A stretch of DNA of 64,000 bases from Andrena cerasifolii (taxonomy: Eukaryota; Arthropoda; Insecta; Hymenoptera; Andrenidae), in NCBI RefSeq assembly GCF_050908995.1, contig NC_135120.1, positions 10,863,433-10,927,432 of the forward strand, in the 5' to 3' direction. The position numbers and the translations under genes are program-made. Below, in pieces: positions 53,301 through 63,333 of the stretch. How positions within the stretch are numbered: the first letter of the stretch is position 1; each line of letters opens with the position of its first letter. Under the pieces are notes generated by a model. It searched no databases. It saw nothing but the letters and a program-made list of their open reading frames with translations, and was not told where the DNA came from.

Positions 53301-54714
53301 GCGCACACAGATATTGACGATGTTTTGTTTCCATGCCGGGTTTGACAATCGCGACACGAAGGTGGCCCCGCGCAGGAAATGTGCGTTGCTAATTTGCGGT
53401 CGGCAATCGCGAGATCCTGCTCATTAAATCGGTCCATGCGCGCTCACAGGTGTAAATCCCACATTTTGTCAGCTGACAGACGCGACATCCGCGATGAAAG
53501 GGTAAGATCTGGCGGAAGTTTTACAGTTCCACAGACCACGAAATCGAAATTAAGTACGGTTTTTGTCGATGTAATTTATAACCCCCCTCCCCCCCATAAA
53601 CATGACTCATGTATGAAAGAAGCTAATTCCCTTTAATTCACGAAAAAAGTTCTCACGCAAAGATTGTGAAATCAACTTTGCTAATTCCAATTGTATTCTC
53701 GTTCTCCGTTCGAACACTGATTCCTCTGTCACTTTTTATACTTGACATTCCTTTATTGGCCACAAATCAATTCAGTGCTCAGATTTTCAGCTTCGGTTTT
53801 AAGGAAGTGTTAGTAAATGTACAAAACCAGAACTATGTAGAACGTTCACTTTGGAAGGAAAAAAGTTCATAAAAACTGCCGATCTTAATGAGACTCTTAT
53901 AACTTCTGGGATTCAGATACTATTCGATTTGATACGATACAGGTGAATGATTGAGTAATCGAGTTGATTGAAAATTTGCAAAGTAATGAACTGAACGCCC
54001 ACCATTACGCAAAGTATAATACGACACCAGACATTCTTTTAATTAATGACGATAAGCCAGAATGTGGTTTGAGAAAATTCTGCGAAAACAACTAGCAGGT
54101 TCAAGTAAACTGTGAAAGCGTTGTCCTACGCGCAGAATTAACGAACTTAGGTTAGGGGAAACTCTCCAATTTTCGATCGGGACGATTATTTTTAGTGGAA
54201 CGCCAAAGTGAAAGTAAACACGGTCCTTCCATTACCTCAAAACCCCTTTCCAATCAACGAACAGGGGGCCTGCCATGTAAGAGTGAATGCTAATTTGTGA
54301 CGGAACTCATTAAAACAATGAATAGATGCTTTCCATATCACACATTAATCTATGAATTCTATCAATTCCTATTTGCAGGACAATATAATTATCTACATTT
54401 CAAGAACACTTTTTTATACCCGTGTCCACCAACGAACTTTCCAAAATTATGTCGGATACATCTTCACAGAGATCCATTTAAATAAAATCAACTCTTCCAC
54501 ACCCAAAGTAAATGCGAAAAGACGATCCCAAACGAATGTAAGTACATCTATACCATTATATAAAAATGTTCGTGCCTGAACCACATATCAGAACTGCTAT
54601 AGGTCGTAGAATAGTTCCAAAACCCACATCCACTTACTTTTAAAATTAAATGAGAAGGGAAAGTCTACTTTATACCGTAGCAAACCGCAGGCATTTTGCT
54701 AAGTAATCCCTACT
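50368..54714. other. Non-coding, nothing recognised
   Basis: Mostly AT-rich with a short GC-rich block at 53220-53540. The AATAAAG-containing stretch at 50255-50330 could be part of an old LTR but no second copy or LTR ends were found. Confidence 0.45.
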
Positions 54715-54900
54715 ACATAATATATAAAAGTGAAACTTGTTTGTTTGGCGTTTTTCTCACGCCGATGCGGCTGAACGGATTTGAATGAAATTTTGAATAT
54801 CCATTACATACGTCCTAATTTAGATGATAGACTGTTTATAACGAACCTGGGAAACATCATAAATAATTCTCGGGTGAAACCGAGTAACGGGTTAGCAAGT
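54715..54900 (+). mobile_element. Helitron-like non-autonomous fragment
   Basis: It contains GGCTGAACGGATTTGAATGA, a phrase common in dispersed insect elements with Helitron-type ends. Near the right end is a hairpin TCTCGGGTGAAACCGAG followed by GTTAGCAAGT, a decayed version of the hairpin plus CTAGT terminus. No coding frame. Assignment rests on general resemblance only. Confidence 0.4.
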
Positions 54901-55470
54901 ACTAAATATAATACAAACTCAATTTCTTAAATCTCCTTCCAAAAATAAAACATAACAAACTCAACTAGAATGTAACACCGGAGCCAGTTCACTATCTTAA
55001 GTAGATCTAGTTGTTACAAACAAACCAGGTACCATCACACTTCTAACTGCTGAAACCTTAATACACCCTCCCCCAGGCATAAAAACAAAAACCTCCCTTT
55101 CCCAGGGAAACATCCCCAAAGCCGACCCCCTGGCTAACGAAAATTAACTTCCAGCGTGAATGCAGATGACAGCGTAAGATAGTCCCAAGCAAACAGACCA
55201 TTTCGTTCTAAAGGCAGGAGGGACAGAAGACCCAGGCTTTTTGCTGCCGCGAAAATAGCCTCCTCCATCGAATCTAACTCGTTCCACGGTGAGCGGAGTA
55301 ATTCGTGCTTAAGCATGGCGGGCATTAGCGGTTGCAATTCGTCAATGGCGGCTGGCGGACGAATTGGCCAGGGAAATGGCTCGTCAGCGATCGGCAACGA
55401 TCGCGAACAGAAGGATCGAAGTCCTGTGGTTGCACCAGCCCACCCAGTGAAATGATTTTCGTCTACTCAC

Positions 55471-55683
55471 CGTCGTCGAGGCGCTGGAACTTCTGTGCTG
55501 CTTTACTGGCGGACTACCCTGCATCCCTTGCACATCGGAATTTAATTGACGGTTCACAGCGGCGGGTTGATGATGCTGCACCGTCGGCTCGATGTCGAGG
55601 TAGCAGTGGGCCTCCAAGTGACTCTGAGCCCTCCTCTCCTCCAGAACGATCTTACGAGCGGCGCAGAATATCTTGTAATAGAC
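55471..55683 (-). CDS. 5-HT7: 5-HT7-type serotonin receptor, internal exon: end of TM5 and third intracellular loop
   Basis: This is the third receptor exon, 71 codons, after a 5.6-kb intron (55684-61302). The acceptor TTCTGTTGCAG|GTC joins FVMIQ to VYYKIFCAARKIVLEERRAQ, the cytoplasmic end of TM5 and the start of the third intracellular loop, a well-conserved stretch in insect 5-HT7 receptors. The rest is a polar, Gln/His/Ser-rich loop ending SSSASTT, which is expected to contact the G protein and be phosphorylated, as inferred from the family. The donor ACG|GTGAGT leaves phase 0. The next exons must supply the remainder of this loop, TM6 with a CWLP motif and TM7 with NPxxY. I searched the minus strand down to position 1 by eye for these and did not find them. 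Confidence 0.93.
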
Positions 55684-55768
55684 CTGCAACAGAACAAGCC
55701 CCGTGTTTAGTTTAACGCGGGATGGCGCACCCTGCAATTGGTCGCGAATCTGGAAATCGAGTGTTGCT

Positions 55769-56172
55769 TAAGGGGTACTTAAAAAATTATTTAAATAACG
55801 GATTTTTATTCGACGAGAATTTATGCAACGAATAAAGTTAACCCGGATCAACTTTATTCGACACAGGACGAATTGTTTTAACGTTTATTCGTTATTCGAT
55901 ATTTTATTTGAATAAAAATTTTGCCCAGCTCTGCTGTAGTGTAGCTGCCTATTTCTCAACACCATCTTCCTAGCCACCAAGGGGCTACTCTAGGGGTTTT
56001 TAACGCCATCCTCAGGAATTTATTTAACAAGAACTAAAAGTTTATACTGTCTAGCGTTTTGCATGCATATTAAGGTGTGTTTGAGGTAATACTCAGATTT
56101 TGTTTAATCTTTATTATTGCACATGTACCTGCATAGATATAGTCGGTGGCGCAAGCTTCTTGAAAAAAATTT
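55769..56172. repeat. Dispersed repeat, copy 2 (interrupted near its left end)
   Basis: It shares ordered segments with 29275-29587: CTTAAGGGG, CTGTAGTGTAGCTG, CCTCAGGAATTTATTTAAC, GTTTATACTGTCT and GTCGGTGGCGCAA. It carries an AT-rich insertion after its first bases, and a partial internal duplication of the GGGGCTACT start. It lies just downstream of the receptor exon at 55471-55683 in plus coordinates, that is, within the 5.6-kb receptor intron. Confidence 0.7.
55781..55930. mobile_element. hAT-type MITE fragment inside dispersed repeat copy 2
   Basis: The right end reads TTTTGCCCAGCTCTG, the complement of a CAGAGCTGGGCAAAA hAT-style terminus. Inside are repeated TTATTCG words (TTTTTATTCGACGAG, AACTTTATTCGAC, CGTTTATTCGTTATTCG). 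The matching left terminus is missing or decayed. It splits the repeat near the start shared with copy 1. Confidence 0.55.
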
Positions 56173-57629
56173 ATTTCGAATAATGATTCACTTTGGTTGA
56201 ATCATGCGGCTGATTTAACAAAATTGAACATTGAAAGAAGGTGACAGAGTTTCTACTTTGTTCAACTCGGTTGTCAATTCAGAATGATTCATCCAAACTG
56301 ACACCGTCTAAAAACGCATCTTGAACACTGAAAGGTTTAAATTTAAATTGCGTCGATGTATTGTTTGTAAACAGAGCTGTTTTGCGAAGAAAATTGTTTT
56401 TGAAGGCAATAAGAATATTATAAATAATTTGCCATACCTCTCGATTTTATAAAGGTGTATAACTGGAGAGATGAATAAACTCCATTAATTCTCGATTTGT
56501 ACGTACAAAAACGATGAATCGTATAATAATGTTTACAAATCATTTCAACACCGGCACGTACCACTTGCTTCGGCACTATTTTTAAGTGAACCAGTTTAAT
56601 CAATTTCATTGAAATGTGTAAACACTCGCATTTCAGTTTCAGTGCAAATTCGCCTTCGCTACGCTTTAATGCCTACTTCTCTTGCAAATTATTGTTACCT
56701 TAACTTAGAAATATTATTAAGCTGAATTTTATGAAATTTGTAAAGTGAGTTTAAAGTGCAGTCGCTTCGTGAGGCGAAAATTATAAGGTCCGTTGGATCC
56801 ACTATAGATTTTGACTTCAAACTTTTGCTTACAGTAATTAATTTTAAAATTCAATTTCTTCCGTGCGTAATATCACATTTATTATCAGCAACTGTAAATA
56901 GAAATGCTGTCTGTGCAGTTTGTAAAATATTCTATTGAGCACGTTGAAATTGGAAAAGTTATACCTACGTATGATCCAGATTTTCATTTATACTCTATAT
57001 AGTACCACAATGACGGAAGGTAACGAGCGTTGAAAATGTGGTGAACATTGAGGTCTCGGTGTAATGACGCAAATTTTCGCAAGCATAACGAGGGAATCAT
57101 TAAATTCCCCAATTTCTTTTCGCGCGCGAGAATTAACGTTCCACGTTGCGGTTTCCGTTGATTGGCCGTTTGCCACACGGCAAACAAAGCCCGTGAAAAT
57201 AATTGGCGGGAACATGCCATAACTCGTTCCGAAAATCAACGATGGCACCCTTTATCGCGCTTGTACCAACGTTAACGTGAATTGACACAATAATTGCTAC
57301 GCTGAGAAATCATCGTCACCAGTTACTGTACGATAGTTTCATCGGTATACACTGCTTCAGTTAATGCAATAAATGCACAAAGACGTTTGTGATGAACGAT
57401 GGACAATTTAGAAATTTGATTATCCAACTTTTAAATTAGTCTACACAACGTGATGCAGATAAGAAATGACTGTGAGCATTAGTTTTTTTTTATATTTAAT
57501 TGCAAATAAATGTAAAGTTTTAGAAGCTTATTAAATTTGAAGATTTTTGTTTTTGGTTTTGAAGCACATTTGGTTATTTTGGGGGGAAATATCTACGACG
57601 AACTTAGAATTGAATGATAAAAGACTATA
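56173..57629. other. Receptor intron, nothing specific
   Basis: Part of the 5.6-kb 5-HT7 intron. A GC-richer patch at 57110-57210 (CGCGCGCGAG, GCGGTTTCCGTTGATTGG) stands out but has no recognised motif. Confidence 0.5.
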
Positions 57630-57870
57630 GGGTAAGTGTCCCAATTACTGCCAGCGTCCCTATTACTGCCACTTCATTTATTTTACTTAATAAATACGCA
57701 ACGTATAACGAATAGTGTAAAAAAGAATTTATCATAAAATTGGGACTGTTCTTCTTATTATTATAGTACATTTTTTATACGTCTTTTCTTTATACGTTAC
57801 GTTTTTTTTTTAACTGAAATAAATAAAGTGGCAGTAATAGGGACACTGACAGTAAATGGGACATCTACCC
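57630..57870. mobile_element. MITE with TA target duplication, GTCCCAATTACTG family, copy 2
   Basis: Inverted ends of about 53 bp: GGGTAAGTGTCCCAATTACT at the left, and the complement of GGGTAGATGTCCCATTTACT at the right. Both continue into GTCCCTATTACTGCCACTT. TA flanks both ends (57628-57629 and 57871-57872). The centre is AT-rich with no coding. It is inserted in the 5-HT7 intron. TA duplication fits a Tc1/mariner/pogo-type source. Confidence 0.85.
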
Positions 57871-60049
57871 TAGGCGGAATAAAGATACTGAATTCTAAAG
57901 TTTTTAAAATAATTTTCACTCACTATAATGACCACTGATTGCATTCCGAATAAAAAATCTATTTTAATGTGCGATACTGCTAGAATATCAAATCAAAATC
58001 AGAAAAAATCATCACACTTTATTTACTATTTCAATATTCTAGAAGTAAAACTGTGTAATAATTTAATTTTACACAGTGTCAAAAAAATATACTACTTTTA
58101 AAACAACAAAAGCAATATATCAAATGTGAATGGAAGAATTTGGAGAGATTAAAAAGAAATAAAAAGAAAGTGATGAAACGTAATAGATGGAGTTACGTGA
58201 AATTGTTTTAATTTTGCAAAATAAACTGTTTCGATTTCACTGACTCGATCAGGCATTATCGTTCGATTGCGTTCTTTACGCGACGAAGGAAACCAATTAA
58301 TTCAGCCTTCGCTAATCGAAAGAAAACTTCAGCAAAAGAGCGAAAAAATTTTATTGCAATTATAAAACCGATTCAGTCACGGGAAGGCGTATAATCGTTG
58401 TGGAATAACGCCGATAGCGATTTTAATTAATGCTGCGGAACGACTGTCGTGACGATTGTTCGAGCAGAATGAATTCACCGTGAAGAAATGCGATCTCTGT
58501 ATTTATTTCGTTCTACAATCGTGAAACCTAATTGGCAGGAATACACGACGATATCGCTGGCAATTAATTAAAAATTTTCATCGTAAAAATCTGCTTAAAC
58601 TTTGCAAAGATCTTTGGGTATTAAAGTGTCCTTTGAATAGTTTTCTAACAATAGCGATATTTGGTGAAAGCGACAAGAAAATTAATTTTAATATTTGCAA
58701 TTGGCTAGCTATCAGTTTTATTGAAATCTAAAAAAAAGATTGTAGGTACGTTTAAAAGAAAAAATTATTTGAAGTTGCGTGGAAAAACGGGGAAATTTTT
58801 TCAGCAGATTTATTAATAGAATTTTAAAAGTAGAGCTCATAAATAAATGAGACAATTACGTGAATTATCATTCTTTACTTCGCGAAAAGTGCTTCGTGTT
58901 ATTTTTCATTTATGAAGAATGTTTCCACTTGCTCATAATTAAAAATGCATCTGTCTACATAGAAGTTAAAAACGACCGTAAATATTAATGAAGTAGCATG
59001 CCTTTTCCCTGCAAAAATAACGCTAAAACATAACAAATTCCCAACGTATAACGTTACTTTAAAAATTACCCTACTTAATTTTTCCTTCCGCGACGAATAA
59101 CAAACACAAGCAAATTCGACGGGATCAACCAGTGCTGAATCGAAGGATCGAATTACTAGCAACTTATCCGACGTGGAGGTAGTTAATCTTAGACATTCTG
59201 ATCATCATTCTCGATGCTCCACTAGGCGATCCACTTAGTAACGTAATACACTTCCTAACACATTAATCAGGCTTCATTAGATCGAGATAACTAACTTCGT
59301 TGTCGACCGATATATTATTAAATGCCGATGGCCCTTAATAAGTTCCCAACGTCACCGTCTCCATTAGTTCGATGAAGCTTAACAAGTCGTGTAACGCTGT
59401 TTCGAAACAAGCGCACATTCGACTTTCGAGGGCGGCTGCTGAAGATTACTGCTCGCCATTTGCCATTGCCTTAAGCCAGCAAATTTACCGACATACGAAC
59501 GCCTGTCGAGATACAAATAGTTTGGGTATTTCAGAATTACGATGGGACCAACTTGGAGGACTTAAGTTTCTGCAGTGTAGTGTCTCTCCAAGATATCTCA
59601 GTCCTGGGATGTTTTAAAGGATACATTAGTTTACTTTAGGCATTATGCGTAAGGTTTATAGCAGAATTATTCGAGACTCGAACTAGTAACACTCTTAGAT
59701 TCGTATTTAACGACTGTTTGCTTGGGCAGGGAGCTTTTGCTTTGAAATTGTAGCATATGAAAATTTTATAGTCCCGATTGGAATGATGGACTACCCTCTT
59801 TCATTGATATTGCCACTTAACGAGCTGTGTTATTCTGAGTTATTTGAAACTTCGAATTTTGGATCATGATCTGCACGAATGTGAAAGGATGAAACTTGTG
59901 CATGAAGGGTAATTCCGGGAGAGACGAATCAGTAAGTATTTTTCAAACAATCCATCAAATACGCATTGTGTCAGTCTTCCTTCGTTATATGACCCATCTC
60001 TACCAGAATTACATTGTAGCCATAACACGGGGGTGTGTTCAAGAAGGGA
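57871..60049. other. Receptor intron; possible conserved-looking AT/GC mosaic
   Basis: About 58230-58600 mixes CG-containing words with several TTAATTAA-type sites (58428, 58563), the look of insect regulatory DNA, though nothing proves it. Elsewhere nothing was recognised. Confidence 0.35.
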
Positions 60050-60900
60050 GGGCTCCCACAACGCAGTGCATTATAGAGACGTATTCCACGTTTAAATTGA
60101 AAAGGAAATACTTCTGCAAGCAGCTGAGATAGTGCAGCATGCACGTATTATACAGAGGCAACTTTTTCGTTGCCTTTGACTGTAGTTATAAACTAGGATT
60201 GCGTTCTATTATGAAGCCTCTCATACTTCAGTGCATTATTAAAACTTATGGAAAACATATTTGTTTGAAACATAACACTTCACGCGATGGTGGATACAGA
60301 AATTGCTACAGAAACGTTTAAAATACATGAGCTGCAATTTGAATTTTAAACACATCAAAATTGTAAACTCCTGTGACAACAAAAGGGAAAGCTGGTGTGC
60401 CATTTAACATAAAATTGAACGCGATGGAATATTTTATCGAAATGAAAGGGGCCGTGAGCAAATGAGCCAATTACCCTCGGATTCAAAAGCTTTACAAGAA
60501 TCGTGCCTAACGAAGGAGTTTTCCATAATGCAGTGCATTATTAAGACACATCCTGCCATAAGAAAATAATCAACTCACAGAAACTATATTTAGTCGGAAA
60601 TCACCATACCCAACGATGGATAGAGAAACAATTAAACTACGCCAGCTGCAATTTGAATTTCAAACTGCCATCCGATTTAATATAAAATTTAGATTAATAT
60701 TACATCAAATTTAGTTGAAAATATATTTTACCAAAACGAAGAAATTTCAACCCAAACGTGCGATCCACTAACCCTCTAATTCCGATATAATTCGACACAA
60801 TATTTTTCAAAAGAATTGTGCTAGATTAGGAAATTCCCATAATGCATTAAGACACAGCTCAGCTTAATTGCCGAAGCAATTTTTTTATTTGCCAACATTT
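60050..60900. repeat. Diverged tandem repeat, about 310-bp period
   Basis: The phrase CAGTGCATTATTAAAAC recurs in variant form at about 60066, 60230, 60533 and 60844. AGCTGCAATTTGAATTT recurs at 60330 and 60644. Words such as ACGCGATGGTGGATA / CCAACGATGGATAGA and CTTCCATAATGCA-like phrases keep the same order. Two full units and partial ones are visible, heavily diverged. The array lies in the 5-HT7 intron. Confidence 0.65.
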
Positions 60901-61302
60901 CTGTAACGTTTTAGACCTTAATATCTAAATTTAAAAATTTAGTGAATTTTAATAAAAAAATGTTTTATTTCCACTGCAATAGAATTTGAATTTTTCAACT
61001 AGAAATTTCATCATATCTAAATTTACATTTCTATAAAAAAAACTATTAGAGCATGATTGTATGAGTATTACGAATGTACAATTATCACTCAAAAGTTAAA
61101 AGATTAAAAAATACAAAAATGGTGAGTCAAAAATAACACTGAGGTGCAGTGAACCCCGTGTGACTAATTTGTGATTGTAAGAAGGTGTACCGAAATGTGT
61201 GACCACGAAGGGTTAAGCAATCATCAACTTATTCAAAACATATTCGCTTGAAAAGTAGCACTGTATACATCGATGAATACGAAAATCAAAGAGGAAGCTT
61301 AC
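60901..61302. other. Receptor intron, AT-rich
   Basis: Intron sequence immediately after the TM5 exon donor. Nothing else was recognised. Confidence 0.6.
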
Positions 61303-61546
61303 CTGGATCATCACGAAAAGAGGTATGTAGAAGCTCCCGAGGGTGGCATAAATCTGATAGAAGAAATTTTGGCAGACAACGCAATGCGACGGCCCGGTCT
61401 CGGAGTAGGTGTGCTCGTTCCCCATTATCAGCAAGGGCGGCAGGCTAATGCAGGCTGCTCCTAACCAAACGAGGCTGACGTAGATGATCATCCGTCGTGG
61501 CGTCCTCTTCACTCCGTATTTCAGTGGCTTCGTTATGGCGCAGAAC
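61303..61546 (-). CDS. 5-HT7: 5-HT7-type serotonin receptor, internal exon: TM4 and TM5
   Basis: This exon continues the receptor after a 536-bp intron (61547-62082). The acceptor TATCGCAG|G completes the split Arg codon and gives DRFCAITKPLKYGVKRTP, the second intracellular loop typical of insect 5-HT7 receptors. TM4 is about residues 118-140 of the joined partial protein, with the conserved Trp126 and a SLPP motif. The second extracellular loop holds HCVVC, whose cysteines would pair with Cys74 of TM3. TM5 is about 160-180, with the family Pro174 in FYIPLFVM. The donor CAG|GTAAGC leaves phase 0. Exon length is 244 bases. Open frame beyond the donor is intronic read-through. Splice fit on both sides and the unbroken family motifs make this secure. 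Confidence 0.95.
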
Positions 61547-62082
61547 CTGCGATACAGAATGCTGTGCTTCTACACCACTGGCTGAGGAGCCATGGTGCAC
61601 CGACTAATCGGGAACCGTCTTATGCGAGCTCGTTACCAAATCTTGCTATTTATATTAACGATTACAGGGACTTCATGACTGAAAACATAACGTCGATTTC
61701 TACGTTCAAAGACGCGCCCCTTTTGCGAAAACTTGAAAAAAAAAAACAAAATCGGCTACGACAAGGAGTATCTGCTTTTATCTACTTTAAGAATAATTGT
61801 TCTTCTTTTGTTTCAGATGAAAAACAGCGAGGATATGATGGCTACCTAAAAAAAAACCGTCGCACGGAAACAGCTACAACGCAGTTTCTTCTCCGAATTT
61901 TTTAATGAAAATTTCACATTTTATGGACAAAAGTATGACCTTTCTAATGTACCTAATGTTTCTTCGACAGACACGTTTCTCCGCCGAAAAAAAATCTTCA
62001 AATCTGTCCTACTTTTGCGCCTCTTAGGTGTATGTTGCCCCTTAAATCTAATATACCAAGCACCTATCGCGAAGATACTTAC
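61547..62082 (-). other. 5-HT7: 536-bp intron of the receptor gene
   Basis: GT-AG intron in phase 2 between the TM3 and TM4 exons, starting GTAAGTATC and ending TATCGCAG on the minus strand. No embedded gene was seen; the plus-strand ORF 61564-61905 runs across it and is a shadow. Confidence 0.9.
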
Positions 62083-62378
62083 CGATCGACGGAGATCATG
62101 CAGAGGTTCAGGATGCTGGCCGTGCAACTGAGCACGTCGAAGCTAACCCAAAGGTCGCACATAATTGCGCCGAACGACCAATTACCAGAGATCTCGTAGA
62201 GCAACGCCATCGGCATTACCAGTAGAGCGACGCAGAGATCGCTAACTGCCAGGCTCACCAGCAGATAGTTGCAGGGCCTTCGCAGCTTCTTAACGAGGAA
62301 CACGGCGACGCAGACCAGAATGTTGCCGATCACGGTCCCGACGATGATGCTACCAAGCACCAGGGCGATCAGTATTGC
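62083..62378 (-). CDS. 5-HT7: 5-HT7-type serotonin receptor, internal exon: TM1 to TM3 and DRF motif
   Basis: This exon encodes the first half of a class A biogenic-amine GPCR, a plasma-membrane receptor. The family binds serotonin and, in insects, couples through Gs to raise cAMP. Numbering from the exon start: TM1 is about residues 2-27, with the conserved Gly-Asn at 18-19. TM2 is about 39-61, with LAVSD and its conserved Asp at 47. The extracellular-loop Trp is at 67. TM3 starts at Cys74, the disulfide partner, and carries Asp81, the amine-binding aspartate. The exon ends in ISVD plus two bases of Arg, giving DRF rather than the commoner DRY. The donor is CG|GTAAGT. The acceptor is taken at a T-rich tract ending GCTACAG. 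Frame stays open upstream of it, but that sequence (poly-Val, Leu) reads as intron. The exon is 296 bases, phase 0 in and phase 2 out. The N-terminal exon was not identified. Confidence 0.93.
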
Positions 62379-62539
62379 CTGTAGCAAAAAAACAACAACA
62401 ACAAACGTAACTGAAGTGGATTCGTGTTGCTCTAGATATAACGGTGTTATTAACACGCTCTGCGTCACTACCGAATTCCAGCCTTCTGGCGGGACCTTAG
62501 ACAAGAAATTCGACTCTGATATTCAAACGCAAGGCCATA

Positions 62540-63331
62540 GGCTAAGTGCACCTAATATCGCCACTCGTAATATCTCGTGAAGCAAGTGCTGACATGTGTT
62601 GGTAATGAACTGAATTAGCAGCCAAGCATGTGAAGTCAAGCAGAAGTATTGTAGAGAATCTTGATAGTGTAAAAATTGATTGAACCGTGACAATTATTCT
62701 ACATCACATTGGGAGATGGTAAGTTTAAAAAGTCGATGAATGCATGAATATTTACTGGGAGTAGCTAATTAATGACATATTTTTTTTTGTATATTTGCCA
62801 GCGTGCACTCAATACCGCCTACGAAGAAATAGGTGGTTTGAAATTTCAGTGTGACATTTGCTAGAGATGCGGGCATGAAGTTTCCGAAGCTACAGAGCTG
62901 GACTTCGTTTGCTTGGCATGTAAACGTGATCGTCTCAAAGAGTAATATATAATAATATAAATATTTTGAAATTGTATTTCCTTAGTTTTATAATAATGTC
63001 ATATTTTAAACTTAATCCCAATAAAAAAAGTTCGGCGAGAAGCTTAAGAAATATTGATATGCTTAAAAATAATTAAAATCACATATATATAATTTTAGGG
63101 GCTCGTAATTACAATTAATCAATATTTCTTGGGTAGGCGATATTATGTGCACTTCTTCAAAATCCCGATTTTTGCTTGTTGAGAACTTTAGGTTTCAACA
63201 GTTCTAACCTACCACACATGAGACACGAATGATTCATTTGTTACCTGAGGCTAATTAGAAAGAAATATATAAATTATCCTTCAATTCAGAACGATTTGAA
63301 TTTGGGTAGGCGAAATTAGGTGCACTTACCC
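62540..63331. mobile_element. TIR element with GTGCACCTAAT ends, upstream of the TM1 exon
   Basis: The left end GGCTAAGTGCACCTAATATC and the complement of the right end, GGGTAAGTGCACCTAATTTC, are flanked by TA (62538-62539 and 63332-63333). Another right-end-like copy lies at 63131-63154 in the same orientation, so either one end was duplicated or two insertions overlap. The first bases resemble the GGGTAAGTG end of the MITE at 57630. A plus-strand zinc-binding relic sits inside. It starts only 161 bp upstream of the TM1 exon acceptor. Confidence 0.65.
62802..62945 (+). pseudogene. Broken zinc-binding protein fragment in TIR element
   Basis: The frame reads LNTAYEEIGGLKFQCDIC, an in-frame TAG, then RCGHEVSEATELDFVCLAC and KRDRLKE before a stop. 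The four cysteines plus Cys/His in between look like a zinc-ribbon or the cysteine-rich tail found at the C-terminus of some transposases. Its position between terminal inverted repeats favours a transposon origin. The family was not identified. It could instead be a retro-inserted piece of a host gene. Confidence 0.4.
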
Positions 63332-63333
63332 TA

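Noticed and set aside
55134..55397. 87-codon minus-strand ORF just beyond the ICL3 exon, considered as the next 5-HT7 exon
   Set aside because: It has no TM6, CWLP or Ser/Arg-rich loop similarity, and the preceding donor ACG|GTGAGT is strong. It is GC-rich read-through.
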